Assembly: GCA_020073205.1 (NCBI GenBank)
Contig: JAIQFR010000016.1
Location: 1-57,281 of the forward strand
Length of the DNA stretch: 57,281 nt
Source of the DNA: Terriglobia bacterium
GTDB taxonomy: Bacteria > Acidobacteriota > Polarisedimenticolia > Polarisedimenticolales > JAIQFR01
Direction of reading: 5' to 3'
Part shown: piece by piece, positions 1 to 9,661 of the stretch
Numbering within the stretch: the first letter of the stretch is position 1
Layout: each line of letters opens with the position of its first letter
Notes under the pieces: generated by a model
What the model saw: only the letters and a program-made list of their open reading frames with translations
Databases searched by the model: none
Told to the model about the DNA's origin: nothing
Translations under genes and position numbers: made by a program

Positions 1-170
1 TCGAAGGCTTCTGCCCTCTCGGTGACGATTACGCGTGCGGCGGCACCTTCCGCCAAGTGGCCCGCCGGAACGACGTATTCACGGAAGAAGGGTTTGGAGG
101 TACCAGCCCCGAGGCACAGCGTTGCTGCGAACAGCACGGAGGCACCAAGGGGGGCGCGGGTCTTTCTCAT
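1..170 (-). CDS. Exported protein of unknown function, N-terminal fragment
   Basis: The frame starts at ATG 170 and stays open to the left edge, giving 56 residues. Residues 1-24 look like a signal peptide: basic start (MRKTRAPLG), a hydrophobic stretch (ASVLFAATLCLGAG), then small residues. The mature part starts around SKPFFREYVVP. The cysteine sits inside the hydrophobic stretch, so a lipoprotein box is not convincing. The Shine-Dalgarno is weak. Too little remains for a family assignment. The gene is transcribed away from gdhA, with the region 171-495 upstream of it. Confidence 0.55.
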   Translation of the reverse strand, partial: MRKTRAPLGASVLFAATLCLGAGTSKPFFREYVVPAGHLAEGAAARVIVTERAEAF

Positions 171-495
171 GTCTGCCCAACTTGTCTTTCGGGCCAACTT
201 CGTTATCACGTAAAACCGGTCACCTTTCTGGTTTTATGCGCATAGCCGACAACCTCCGGCGCGACCCAGCCGTCCTCACCGCTGCTCGCGCCGCAGCCTC
301 CGCTTCGGGCCGCGAGCCGCCCGTGGCACCGGTCTACGCCGAACCTCCTGATTATGCAAGGCCTCCCCCGACCGCGTCTCCGGCGCGGTCCGACGGGCTC
401 CTCACCTTTGAAGATACGCTACGGCCGGTCGTTCCGGCGCTCGGTCCATGCCCATCGTGCGGGCCGGACGCCGCGGGGCGGGGGAGGGCAGGGCG
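171..495. other. Non-coding region upstream of the left-edge gene
   Basis: This gap lies between the start of the left-edge minus-strand gene and the gdhA terminator. It holds one inverted repeat (211-236). A plus-strand frame opens at ATG 236, but it has no ribosome binding site and a Pro/Arg/Ala-rich composition typical of chance frames in GC-rich DNA. I see no RNA gene here. Confidence 0.5.
211..236. repeat. Inverted repeat TAAAACC-N12-GGTTTTA
   Basis: Two perfect 7-bp arms (TAAAACC at 211-217, GGTTTTA at 230-236) are separated by 12 bp. The centre lies about 53 bp upstream of the ATG at 170 of the minus-strand exported protein. AT-rich arms stand out in this GC-rich region, and the spacing fits a dimeric repressor operator over that gene's promoter. 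No repressor gene is adjacent, so the function is inferred. Confidence 0.4.
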
Positions 496-534
496 AAAAC
501 AAAACGGCGCGGGAGGATCGTTCCCCCCGCGCCG
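496..534 (-). terminator. Rho-independent terminator of gdhA
   Basis: On the minus strand, after the gdhA stop, a stem with perfect 9-bp arms (CGGCGCGGG, 526-534 and 505-513) and a 12-nt loop is followed directly by TTTTGTTTT (504-496). Confidence 0.85.
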
Positions 535-555
535 CAGGAACGACAGGAACGCGGG

Positions 556-2719
<2,164 letters not shown>

Positions 2720-2771
2720 GAGCGGCGGTAGTCTAGCGCAAAGGGAGGGGCCGGGACGTCTCGCGCGGCCC

Positions 2772-4526
2772 TCAGGGGCCCGCCCGCCGGGCCGCGATCG
2801 CGGTGTCCCGGGCGGCGGGTCCGGCCGCGCGGAGCGGAGGGATGAACCCGCGAACGGGCTCGCCGGAGCGGACCACGGGGAGCGGGCGGCCGTCCAGCGA
2901 CGCGAGGTAATCCGGATCGGCGACGAGGCCGAGGAGGTCGAGGAAGGTCGGCAGGAGGTCGATCAGCCTCGACCCGGCGAGCGAGGCGCCGGCGCGGACC
3001 CTCGGCCCCGACAGGAGGAGCGCCGTCTCGATCGAATCCTGCCGGAGGCCCCCGTGGTCCCCCTGGGAGTGGCGGAGGAACGACCAGCCGGGGGCGGACG
3101 TGAGCACGAGGTCCCCCTGGGTCGGTCCCGAGGCGCAACCCTTGAGGATCAGCGGAACCGCCGCGGGATACGTCGTCGCCTCGCTGGCGAGGTGCCACTC
3201 GTCGAAGCCGTGGAAGGCGATCGGGTCCACCGGGCCGTCGAGGGAGCCGTCCACGACCTGGACCAGCCGGGACGCCGCGGGGTCGGCGAGGTACCCCAGG
3301 GGATCCTCACCCGGCCCGGGTCCGACCAGGTACGCGAAGGTCCGGGACCCTCCGTCCCCGTCCTCGACGAGGACCGCGCGCCGTTTCCCTTCCGCGCGAA
3401 GCTCGAGCCGGTCGCCGGCGAGACGTCTGACGACGAACTCGACCCCGGGGACCGCGGCCAGCTGTCGGGCGATCGACTCGGTCTCCGACCCGCTCGCGGG
3501 TCCGGTGGCCCAGGTCTCGCCGGCCCGCCTCAGGTACACCTGGGTGACGTTCGACCCGCCGGGGGCCAGCACCACGTCCGGCCGGGCCGCCCACTTGCGC
3601 GACAGCTTCTCGCGCACCGCGACCTGGAACACCGTGCCCATGTCCACGACCTTGAGCCCCTGCCGCTTCAGGACGCCGGGGAGGTCCACGAATCGCCGGC
3701 TCGATTCCATCCCGTGATCGCCGAAGATCGCGATCGTGGTGTCGTCGAGGTAGGACCCGCCGCCGGGCAGGGGATACCGCTTCATCCAATCGAGGAGCTC
3801 GCTCTCGAGCAGCCGGTCCAGGTGAACGAGCGCGTCCTCGTACCGCTTCGACTCGGGCGACCGCAGGTGGCCGGCCAGGTCCACCGAGTTGAACATCAGG
3901 AACGCGGCGCGCGGGGGCATCCCGCGGACCTCCACCATCCTGCGGAACTGCCGGAGGAGCGACCGGTCCGGGTTGTAGACGGGGAGGTGGAGCGCCTCGA
4001 GGATGCCGCCCCAGACCAGCTCGCGCTTCGAGGAGAAGCTGACGCTGCTCTCGAACCGGCCCTCGAACAGGCTGTAGCTGGTCTCGCCGCGGGAGTCGAG
4101 GAGGGTGAACAGCGTCGGCGTGCCGTCATCCCAGGCGGCCGGCTCGAGGCTGTACCGGCGCGCGGACCCCGATGACCGGTCGAACGCGTGGATCGCGCGG
4201 GGCATCGAGGTCGTGCGGTCCGCGTACCTGCCGGTGAGGAACTCCGGCACGGACGGGGCCGTGGACGACGGGAACGAGGCGAGGGCGCGCCCGAGGGTGG
4301 ACGCGCGGCCCTTCACGAGCCGCTCGATGGCCGGCAGCCGTCCCTCGGCCAGGAGCCTCTCGAACACGTCGGCCCGGAGCCCATCCACGCAGAGCACGAG
4401 GAGGCGTGGGCGCTGGCCCGCATCCGCAGCGTCGTCCGCGTGGGCAACGGACAAGGCCGGAATCGTGAGAAGCGCCGCGAGAATCGCCGGAAGGCCGCGC
4501 AAGGACCTCGCGCCGTGACCGCTCAT
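2772..4526 (-). CDS. Exported phosphodiesterase, alkaline-phosphatase superfamily
   Basis: A 584-residue secreted enzyme with a signal peptide (about 1-30, ending SVAHA). It follows the type I phosphodiesterase/nucleotide pyrophosphatase pattern: metal ligand in LCVDGLRAD (Asp48), a nucleophile region FPSSTAPSVPEF, then AIFGDHGMESS and QGDHGGLRQDS, which carry further Asp/His metal ligands. It should be a two-metal phosphohydrolase acting outside the cytoplasm; the substrate cannot be read from sequence. It is the last gene of a minus-strand operon and starts 16 bp after the rhomboid gene. Its C-terminal third contains the second half of the metal-site motifs, so it looks complete. Confidence 0.8.
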   Translation of the reverse strand: MSGHGARSLRGLPAILAALLTIPALSVAHADDAADAGQRPRLLVLCVDGLRADVFERLLAEGRLPAIERLVKGRASTLGRALASFPSSTAPSVPEFLTGRYADRTTSMPRAIHAFDRSSGSARRYSLEPAAWDDGTPTLFTLLDSRGETSYSLFEGRFESSVSFSSKRELVWGGILEALHLPVYNPDRSLLRQFRRMVEVRGMPPRAAFLMFNSVDLAGHLRSPESKRYEDALVHLDRLLESELLDWMKRYPLPGGGSYLDDTTIAIFGDHGMESSRRFVDLPGVLKRQGLKVVDMGTVFQVAVREKLSRKWAARPDVVLAPGGSNVTQVYLRRAGETWATGPASGSETESIARQLAAVPGVEFVVRRLAGDRLELRAEGKRRAVLVEDGDGGSRTFAYLVGPGPGEDPLGYLADPAASRLVQVVDGSLDGPVDPIAFHGFDEWHLASEATTYPAAVPLILKGCASGPTQGDLVLTSAPGWSFLRHSQGDHGGLRQDSIETALLLSGPRVRAGASLAGSRLIDLLPTFLDLLGLVADPDYLASLDGRPLPVVRSGEPVRGFIPPLRAAGPAARDTAIAARRAGP

Positions 4527-4542
4527 CGTCTCGCTCGCCCCT

Positions 4543-5619
4543 TCACGAAGCCCGGAGCAGCCTCAGCGCGTCGGCTCCGTGTCGTGCCATCATGAAGAAC
4601 GCCCCGAGCAGCAGCAGCAAGGCGGCCAGCGCGAGGCCCTCCCACAATACCGCGGTGGCGCGATTCCGGAAAGGCCCCGGGGGCACGACGAGCCCGAGGA
4701 GACACCCTCCGGCGAAGCCGCCGGCGTGGGAGAGGAAGTCGACGCCCGGGAGCAGGCTGAAAATGAAGACGTAGATCGCGTACCTCCCGATCGCGGAGCG
4801 GAGGTTCTGGCCGAACACGCCGCCGCGCCGGAAGCCGTACACGAGGAGGAGCCCCATCAGGCCCAGGATCGCGCTCGACGCGCCGACCGTGGGGCGCGTT
4901 CCCAGGAGCTGGCTCGCCAGGTTGCCGGTGATCCCGGTGACCAGATACACCAGGAAGAACCGCTCGGTGCCGTACTCCTCCTCGACGAGCGGGCCGAGCT
5001 GCAGGAGCACCATCGAATTGAACCCGATGTGCAGCAGCCCGCCATGGAGGAAGATCGGCGTCACGAGGCGCCACCACTCGCCGAGCTTGAAGGTCAGCGG
5101 GCCGAATCCCGCGCCGTAGCGGAGAAGGGTCGCGATGTCGAGGCTGATCACCCGGGAGGCGCCGGCCGTCGCCCCATCCACGGCCGCGGCCGGCGCGAGG
5201 ACCGAAAGGAGGAAGAGTAGGCCGTTCACGAGGAAGATCGCGCCGGTCGCCGCCGTCGCCCCGGGAAGCACGTTGGCGACGATGCGGCCGACGCCGGGCG
5301 CCCTGACGCTCGCGAGGCCGGCGCCGCACTCGGTGCACGTCCACGCAGACTTCGGCACGAGCGCCCGGCAAGACGGGCACATCTTGAACCGTCCCCGGGC
5401 GGACCGGGCGATCACGGCCGTGCGGAGCCCGGCCTCGCCGAGGTCCCGGCGCCGCGCGTTCCACCGCCATCTGAGGCGGGTCCCGTTCAAGCCGAGGGCA
5501 TCGAGCCCCCTCGCGAGAAGGTCCACAAGCCGGTCGAGCAGCCCCGTTCCCGAATCGCCTTCGTCCAACTCCCTCTCCGTCTCGTCCTCTCCGGTCCGCC
5601 GCAAAGCCGCACGCGCCAT
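4543..5619 (-). CDS. Rhomboid-family serine protease with N-terminal zinc ribbon
   Basis: A 358-residue intramembrane protease. The cytoplasmic N-terminus carries a zinc ribbon, MCPSCRAL...CTECGAGL (two CxxC pairs, about 85-105). The rhomboid core follows with HGGLLHIGFNSMVLLQLGPL, the catalytic serine in VGASSAILGLMG (about Ser248) and the catalytic histidine in FLSHAGGFAGG (about His298). About six hydrophobic segments are present, followed by one more at the C-terminus. The start at ATG 5619 lies one base after the stop of the upstream membrane gene, so the two are coupled. Rhomboids cut transmembrane segments; the adjacent membrane and exported proteins are possible but unproven partners. 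Confidence 0.88.
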   Translation of the reverse strand: MARAALRRTGEDETERELDEGDSGTGLLDRLVDLLARGLDALGLNGTRLRWRWNARRRDLGEAGLRTAVIARSARGRFKMCPSCRALVPKSAWTCTECGAGLASVRAPGVGRIVANVLPGATAATGAIFLVNGLLFLLSVLAPAAAVDGATAGASRVISLDIATLLRYGAGFGPLTFKLGEWWRLVTPIFLHGGLLHIGFNSMVLLQLGPLVEEEYGTERFFLVYLVTGITGNLASQLLGTRPTVGASSAILGLMGLLLVYGFRRGGVFGQNLRSAIGRYAIYVFIFSLLPGVDFLSHAGGFAGGCLLGLVVPPGPFRNRATAVLWEGLALAALLLLLGAFFMMARHGADALRLLRAS

Positions 5620-5620
5620 T

Positions 5621-6049
5621 CTACAGGCGAAGCCGCAGGAGTACCGACGCGGCCGCGGCGCAGAGGAGCAGCGCGGCGGCGAACGAGCAAGCGGGCCTGG
5701 GCTTTCCCGAGAGCCCGGCGAGGAGCCCCGCCGCCCCGGCCCCGATCGCGGCGGCGAGCCCGGCTGCGAAGAGCCAGGTGAGCGTCTCGTCGCCTCCGAG
5801 CAGCGTCCCGCGGGCGGCCGGCGGCATCCGCAGGAGGAGGACCAGGACCGAGGGAATCTCGAGGAGCGTCCCGGCCGCCATAGAGAGTCCCGCGCGCCGG
5901 GCGAGCGCACGCGATTCCGCGACGAGACCGCGGCGCTCCAGGGCACCGGAGTAGAGAAGGAGCGCGGAGGCGACCGCCGCGATCGCCGCAGCGCAGCCCA
6001 GGGCCGCGATCGCGGCGGGATGGAACGTCAGCCCGACGCCAGCGGTCAA
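5621..6049 (-). CDS. Small polytopic membrane protein, TTG start overlapping the upstream stop
   Basis: A 142-residue, very hydrophobic protein with about four membrane segments (roughly 10-33, 52-72, 85-110, 118-138) and a short Arg/Glu-rich loop around 38-50. The proposed start is TTG 6049, which shares four bases (TTGA) with the stop of the VWFA gene; no earlier in-frame ATG fits the gene boundary. One base separates its stop from the rhomboid start. I recognise no family. Placement between a secreted VWFA protein and a rhomboid protease suggests a shared membrane process. Confidence 0.6.
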   Translation of the reverse strand: MTAGVGLTFHPAAIAALGCAAAIAAVASALLLYSGALERRGLVAESRALARRAGLSMAAGTLLEIPSVLVLLLRMPPAARGTLLGGDETLTWLFAAGLAAAIGAGAAGLLAGLSGKPRPACSFAAALLLCAAAASVLLRLRL

Positions 6050-8148
6050 GGCGGATCGGCTCCCGCCGGCACCGGCGGCGGGGCGGCGGGAGCTGCCGGA
6101 GCCGGCGCCTCGGGCGCGGCCACCGCGAACCTGCGCTCGGAGCGGGCCAGCTCCCGATCGCCCGCGAGGAGGCGCACCTCGTACCTGAACTCGCCGGGAC
6201 CCAAGATCCTGGCCGGGACCACGTCGCGGATCTGCGCGCACGGATCGCCTTCGAGGTCGAGATCCTGTGGGTCGAAGGAGACCGGCGACTCGCCGAGGAG
6301 CCGGCGCTCCGCGCGAAGCGGCCCCTTCTGGTCGCGACCGCGGCAGACCAGGGTCACGAACGCCGTCGGAAGCTCCGCGCCGAGCGGCTCCGCCTCGCCT
6401 CGCGCCAACGGGCCCCGCAGCTGGATCGCGCCGTTGCGCCGGAACATCGCGCCCGCGGGCTGCATCACCGCGATCGGCCCGACGGCTGCGGGAACGTCCC
6501 GAAGGTCCGGCCAGCCCCCCTCCGCCTGGCGGGACGAGATCTGGTCGGTCGACAGCTCGTGAGCGACGGCGACGATCTCGAAGGCACCCGGGGCGAAGCG
6601 CATCTCCCGCTCGAGCACGAGGGGGACGCCGGCCGACGCCACCTCGAGCCTTGCTGAGACGTCCTCCCGGACCTGGCCCTGCGAGACCACCGATGCGCCC
6701 AGGTCCCAGCTGGACTTCGGGTAGCGCGACGGCGGCACGTGGAGCTGCACCAGCGCGGCGAATTTCCCGTCGCTGAAGCCGGTGGGGATCACCTGGACCC
6801 CGATCGGGACGTCGGAGCGCGTCGCCTCGGGGGTGGAGAACGCGGCGAGGAGCCGTGAGGTGAGCCTCGACGACTCGCTCTGGATCACGAGCCGCCCCCG
6901 CGCCTGCACCGTGACGCCGGCCTTCTTGACCTGGACCCGGACCGGCAGGGGCTCGTCCACCGGGAAATCGCCGGGATCGAAGCTGACCAGGAACACGCAC
7001 GAGAGGTCGTCGAGGACCCTCGTCGCGATCTTCGCGGCGGAGACCCCGTTGAGGAACGCGTGGCCGCCGGTCTCGAGTGCCATGGCCGAGAGGGTGTCCT
7101 GGGACTCGCGGATCCGCACCGACGACGGCAGGCTCGCGTTGTTCGCATGATACGATCCGGCGAACCCGGACCCCTGGGACATCGAGAGGCTGACGAGCCC
7201 CTGGGCCTCGATCGGGTAGAACCGGATCCCGTGGGCCGAGGCCTCGTTGATGATCCGGTCCATGCTCAGCGAGCCGAACCGGGCGTCGGACTCGAGGAGC
7301 GGTCCGGAATCCGATTGCTGGACCCGCTCGTTGAACAGGCTGAGGTAGTGGCCTCCCGGCCTCGCCCGCATCGTGTCGGCGAAGTAGAACACCGCCTTCG
7401 GCGGGTCCGCGTCCGCCAGGGCGCCCATCACCATGCTCAAGCGGTTCAGCGCCTTCTGCATCTCCCAGGACTCCTCGAGCTGGTAGAACCGGGCGCGGCC
7501 GATCGCCTGGTGCACCCCTCCCATCGGGTCCTCGAGAATCTGGAGCACCTCCTCCACTCGCTTCTCCTCGAGCGTCGAGTAGGGGCTCCACTGGGTCTTG
7601 TCCTTCTCGAGGCGGCTCAGCGCTCCGAGGAGCGCGGCGGGATCGGACGTGAGCGGGGCGACGGTCTTGAGCTCCCTCGAGCTGCTGACGATCATCCCGC
7701 GGGATTCGCCCACGATCACCTTCGGGATGATCTCCCGGGCCAGGTCGAGCGCGCGCTGCCTTCCCGCCATGGTGAGGTGCGGCTGGTCGTAGTAGAAGAG
7801 GTAGGTCGCCGGCTGCGACCGGACCGGAATGGTCGTCGCGACCCGCGGCGCCACTGCGGCGGCGACCGGCTCTTCCCTCCCGGCCGGCGCGGTCGGCTGA
7901 CAGACCCGATCCACGAACACGCTCGGGATCCGCCGCCGGAGCACCGATACGACGAAGTCGTCCGGGCCCAGCGACGCGATGATCTCCGGCTTTCCGGACA
8001 CGGTCACGTCCACCTGGGCGAGGTGGGTGCCGGCCTTCTCCACGAGCCCGATGTCCTTGGGCTTCCCGGCCTCGCCCTTGCCCACCGACGTGGCCGCCGG
8101 GAGGAGGACGATGAGCGCCAGGATCGCGAGGCGCGCGGAGTTCCTCAT
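6046..8148 (-). CDS. VWFA-related secreted protein (acidobacterial type)
   Basis: A 700-residue exported protein with signal peptide (about 1-23). The region from about 115 to 330 resembles the VWFA-related domain first noted in acidobacteria: ATYLFYYDQPHLT in place of the canonical metal site, and a later KAVFYFADTM strand. Residues after about 370 form beta-rich repeats of unknown fold (for example VFLVSFDPGDFPVDE). The C-terminus is Pro/Ala-rich. It leads a four-gene operon (VWFA, membrane protein, rhomboid, phosphodiesterase). The ATG is preceded by GGAGG, and a promoter-like pair lies at 8182-8210. A role in envelope or protein-protein adhesion is inference. Confidence 0.75.
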   Translation of the reverse strand: MRNSARLAILALIVLLPAATSVGKGEAGKPKDIGLVEKAGTHLAQVDVTVSGKPEIIASLGPDDFVVSVLRRRIPSVFVDRVCQPTAPAGREEPVAAAVAPRVATTIPVRSQPATYLFYYDQPHLTMAGRQRALDLAREIIPKVIVGESRGMIVSSSRELKTVAPLTSDPAALLGALSRLEKDKTQWSPYSTLEEKRVEEVLQILEDPMGGVHQAIGRARFYQLEESWEMQKALNRLSMVMGALADADPPKAVFYFADTMRARPGGHYLSLFNERVQQSDSGPLLESDARFGSLSMDRIINEASAHGIRFYPIEAQGLVSLSMSQGSGFAGSYHANNASLPSSVRIRESQDTLSAMALETGGHAFLNGVSAAKIATRVLDDLSCVFLVSFDPGDFPVDEPLPVRVQVKKAGVTVQARGRLVIQSESSRLTSRLLAAFSTPEATRSDVPIGVQVIPTGFSDGKFAALVQLHVPPSRYPKSSWDLGASVVSQGQVREDVSARLEVASAGVPLVLEREMRFAPGAFEIVAVAHELSTDQISSRQAEGGWPDLRDVPAAVGPIAVMQPAGAMFRRNGAIQLRGPLARGEAEPLGAELPTAFVTLVCRGRDQKGPLRAERRLLGESPVSFDPQDLDLEGDPCAQIRDVVPARILGPGEFRYEVRLLAGDRELARSERRFAVAAPEAPAPAAPAAPPPVPAGADPP

Positions 8149-8181
8149 CGAGGGGCCTCCAGGTCGAGGATGCCGTCCCTA

Positions 8182-8210
8182 CCTGTACTCGCCCGGAGGT
8201 CACGGGTCAA
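8182..8210 (-). promoter_or_regulatory. Sigma-70-like promoter of the VWFA operon
   Basis: On the minus strand TTGACC (8210-8205) and TACAGG (8187-8182) are 17 bp apart. The -35 is near consensus, the -10 is weak. The predicted leader is about 25-30 nt before ATG 8148. Confidence 0.45.
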
Positions 8211-8238
8211 GGCGCCCGGGCCGGAACGGGAGCCTCCG

Positions 8239-8258
8239 CGGTTGCCGTGCGGCAACCG
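8239..8258 (-). terminator. GC stem-loop directly after the SDR stop codon
   Basis: CGGTTGCC-GTGC-GGCAACCG is a perfect 8-bp stem with a 4-nt loop abutting the stop of the SDR gene. No T-tract follows, so termination is only one possible role. Confidence 0.35.
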
Positions 8259-9032
8259 TCAACCCCTCCGGTGAACGCTCGTCACCGACGCCTGGTCCGT
8301 GGGGAGAACGACCATCTCGGCGATCTGCACGTGATCCGGCCGGGTCGCCGCGAACACCACCGCATCGGCCACGTCCGCGCCGGACAGGGGAGTGACCCCG
8401 CGGTAGACCGTGGCGGCGCGTGCGCGATCCCCGTGGAAGCGGACGTCGCTGAACTCGGTCAGGACCATCCCCGGGTCCACGGTGGTCACGCGGACGCCGG
8501 TGCCGAGGAGGTCGAGCCTCAACCCGTCGGTCAGGGCGCGCACCGCGGCCTTCGTCGCGCAGTAGACGTTCCCGCCCGGGTAGACCTCCCGTCCCGCGAT
8601 GGAGCCGACGTGCACCACGATCCCCCTCCCGCGCGCGACCATGAGCGGGACCACCGCCCGGTCCACGTGGAGCAGCCCCTTGACGTTGGTGTCGATCATC
8701 TCGTTCCAGTCGTCGAGGCGTCCCTCGTGCAGCTTGTCGAGGCCGCGGGAGAGGCCCGCGTTGTTCACCAGGACCTCCACGTCCTTGAACGGCGCGGGAA
8801 GGCCGGCGACCGCGGCCTCGACCGCGACCGCGTCCCGCGTGTCGAGTCGAAGCACCCGCACGTCGGCGGCGCCCGCCTCGCGGAGCGCCGGCGCCTCCGC
8901 CTCGATCCTCTCGGCGCGCCGGGCCGCGAGGAGCAACATCGCCCCTTCCCTCGCGAACGCCTGGGCGCAAGCGGCGCCGATCCCGCTGCTGGCTCCGGTG
9001 ATGAAGACGACCTTTCCCCCGAGTCTCGACAT
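8259..9032 (-). CDS. Short-chain dehydrogenase, YdfG-like
   Basis: A 257-residue classical SDR. It has the cofactor motif TGASSGIG (about 12-19), NNAG, the catalytic serine in VGSIAGRE, and YCATK (Tyr-x-x-x-Lys). AARRAER at the end of the second strand favours NADP. Phrases such as DWNEMIDTNVKGLL and RALTDGLRLDLLGTGVRVT resemble the YdfG group (3-hydroxy acid/serine dehydrogenases), but the substrate is not settled. Start ATG 9032 is chosen because GGAGG lies 6 bp upstream; an in-frame ATG at 9065 would add an Arg-rich tail. The gene is divergent from the secreted-protein pair at 9161. Confidence 0.85.
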   Translation of the reverse strand: MSRLGGKVVFITGASSGIGAACAQAFAREGAMLLLAARRAERIEAEAPALREAGAADVRVLRLDTRDAVAVEAAVAGLPAPFKDVEVLVNNAGLSRGLDKLHEGRLDDWNEMIDTNVKGLLHVDRAVVPLMVARGRGIVVHVGSIAGREVYPGGNVYCATKAAVRALTDGLRLDLLGTGVRVTTVDPGMVLTEFSDVRFHGDRARAATVYRGVTPLSGADVADAVVFAATRPDHVQIAEMVVLPTDQASVTSVHRRG

Positions 9033-9112
9033 GCGCCGCCTCCCGCGAACGTGGAGCCCGGTCACAGATTACCCGATTACCCCTGGCGCGTCCGCTCGCC
9101 GGCCGGCCCTGC

Positions 9113-9141
9113 TTGTCGTGCGGCGAGACATGCGGTACATA
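9113..9141 (+). promoter_or_regulatory. Promoter-like pair upstream of the secreted protein at 9161
   Basis: TTGTCG (9113-9118) and TACATA (9136-9141) are 17 bp apart, 19 bp before ATG 9161, which also has GGAAGGAG as ribosome binding site. Confidence 0.4.
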
Positions 9142-9160
9142 AGACGGAAGGAGCAGGCGA

Positions 9161-9661
9161 ATGAAAGCCACTTGGAGATTCACGGTCGCATGCGCTCTGG
9201 CGCTCGCGGCGTCCCGTCTCGCGTCCCCGGCGCTGGCCGCGTCCCCCGAGGGGCGCTGGCGTCTCGTGGAGCAGCGCTACGAGGCGGGGACCGCCAACGT
9301 GATGGCCGACGAGTCGCCGCTGCACCTCGAGCTCACCATCGAGTCCGGCCGGCTCGTCGGGCGGATCTGGGCGGGGGACGACCCCTCCTCCGCCGTCCCC
9401 TGGCCGGCCTTCTCCTCGAAAGCGGGCTCCCTCGCCACCGACGTCCTGGAGAGGAGCGCGGACCCGCTCCTCGGCCTCGCGGCGGCTCGCTACAGGGTCC
9501 AGCCGTCGCCGGGCGACGACCTCGTGCTCGTCGTGACCGAGAGCTACCAGGTCTCGAAGGACGGCTCTGCGCTCGAGGGGACGCTGCACGTGAAGTTCAC
9601 AGGGGGCGACCGCAACCGCGGTGGCTACACGCTCCACCGGCGCTTCGAGAGGGAGAAGTGA
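9161..9661 (+). CDS. Secreted protein of unknown function
   Basis: A 166-residue protein with a clear signal peptide (1-26, ending SPALA-A). The mature part is a small beta-rich domain: EGRWRLVEQRYEAGTANV, LTIESGRLVGRIWAG, then alternating strands ending in GGYTLHRRFEREK. The layout resembles small lipocalin-like or substrate-binding beta barrels, but I recognise no family. Its stop shares one base with the ATG of the next gene, so the two are co-translated and probably act together outside the cytoplasm. Confidence 0.7.
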   Translation: MKATWRFTVACALALAASRLASPALAASPEGRWRLVEQRYEAGTANVMADESPLHLELTIESGRLVGRIWAGDDPSSAVPWPAFSSKAGSLATDVLERSADPLLGLAAARYRVQPSPGDDLVLVVTESYQVSKDGSALEGTLHVKFTGGDRNRGGYTLHRRFEREK

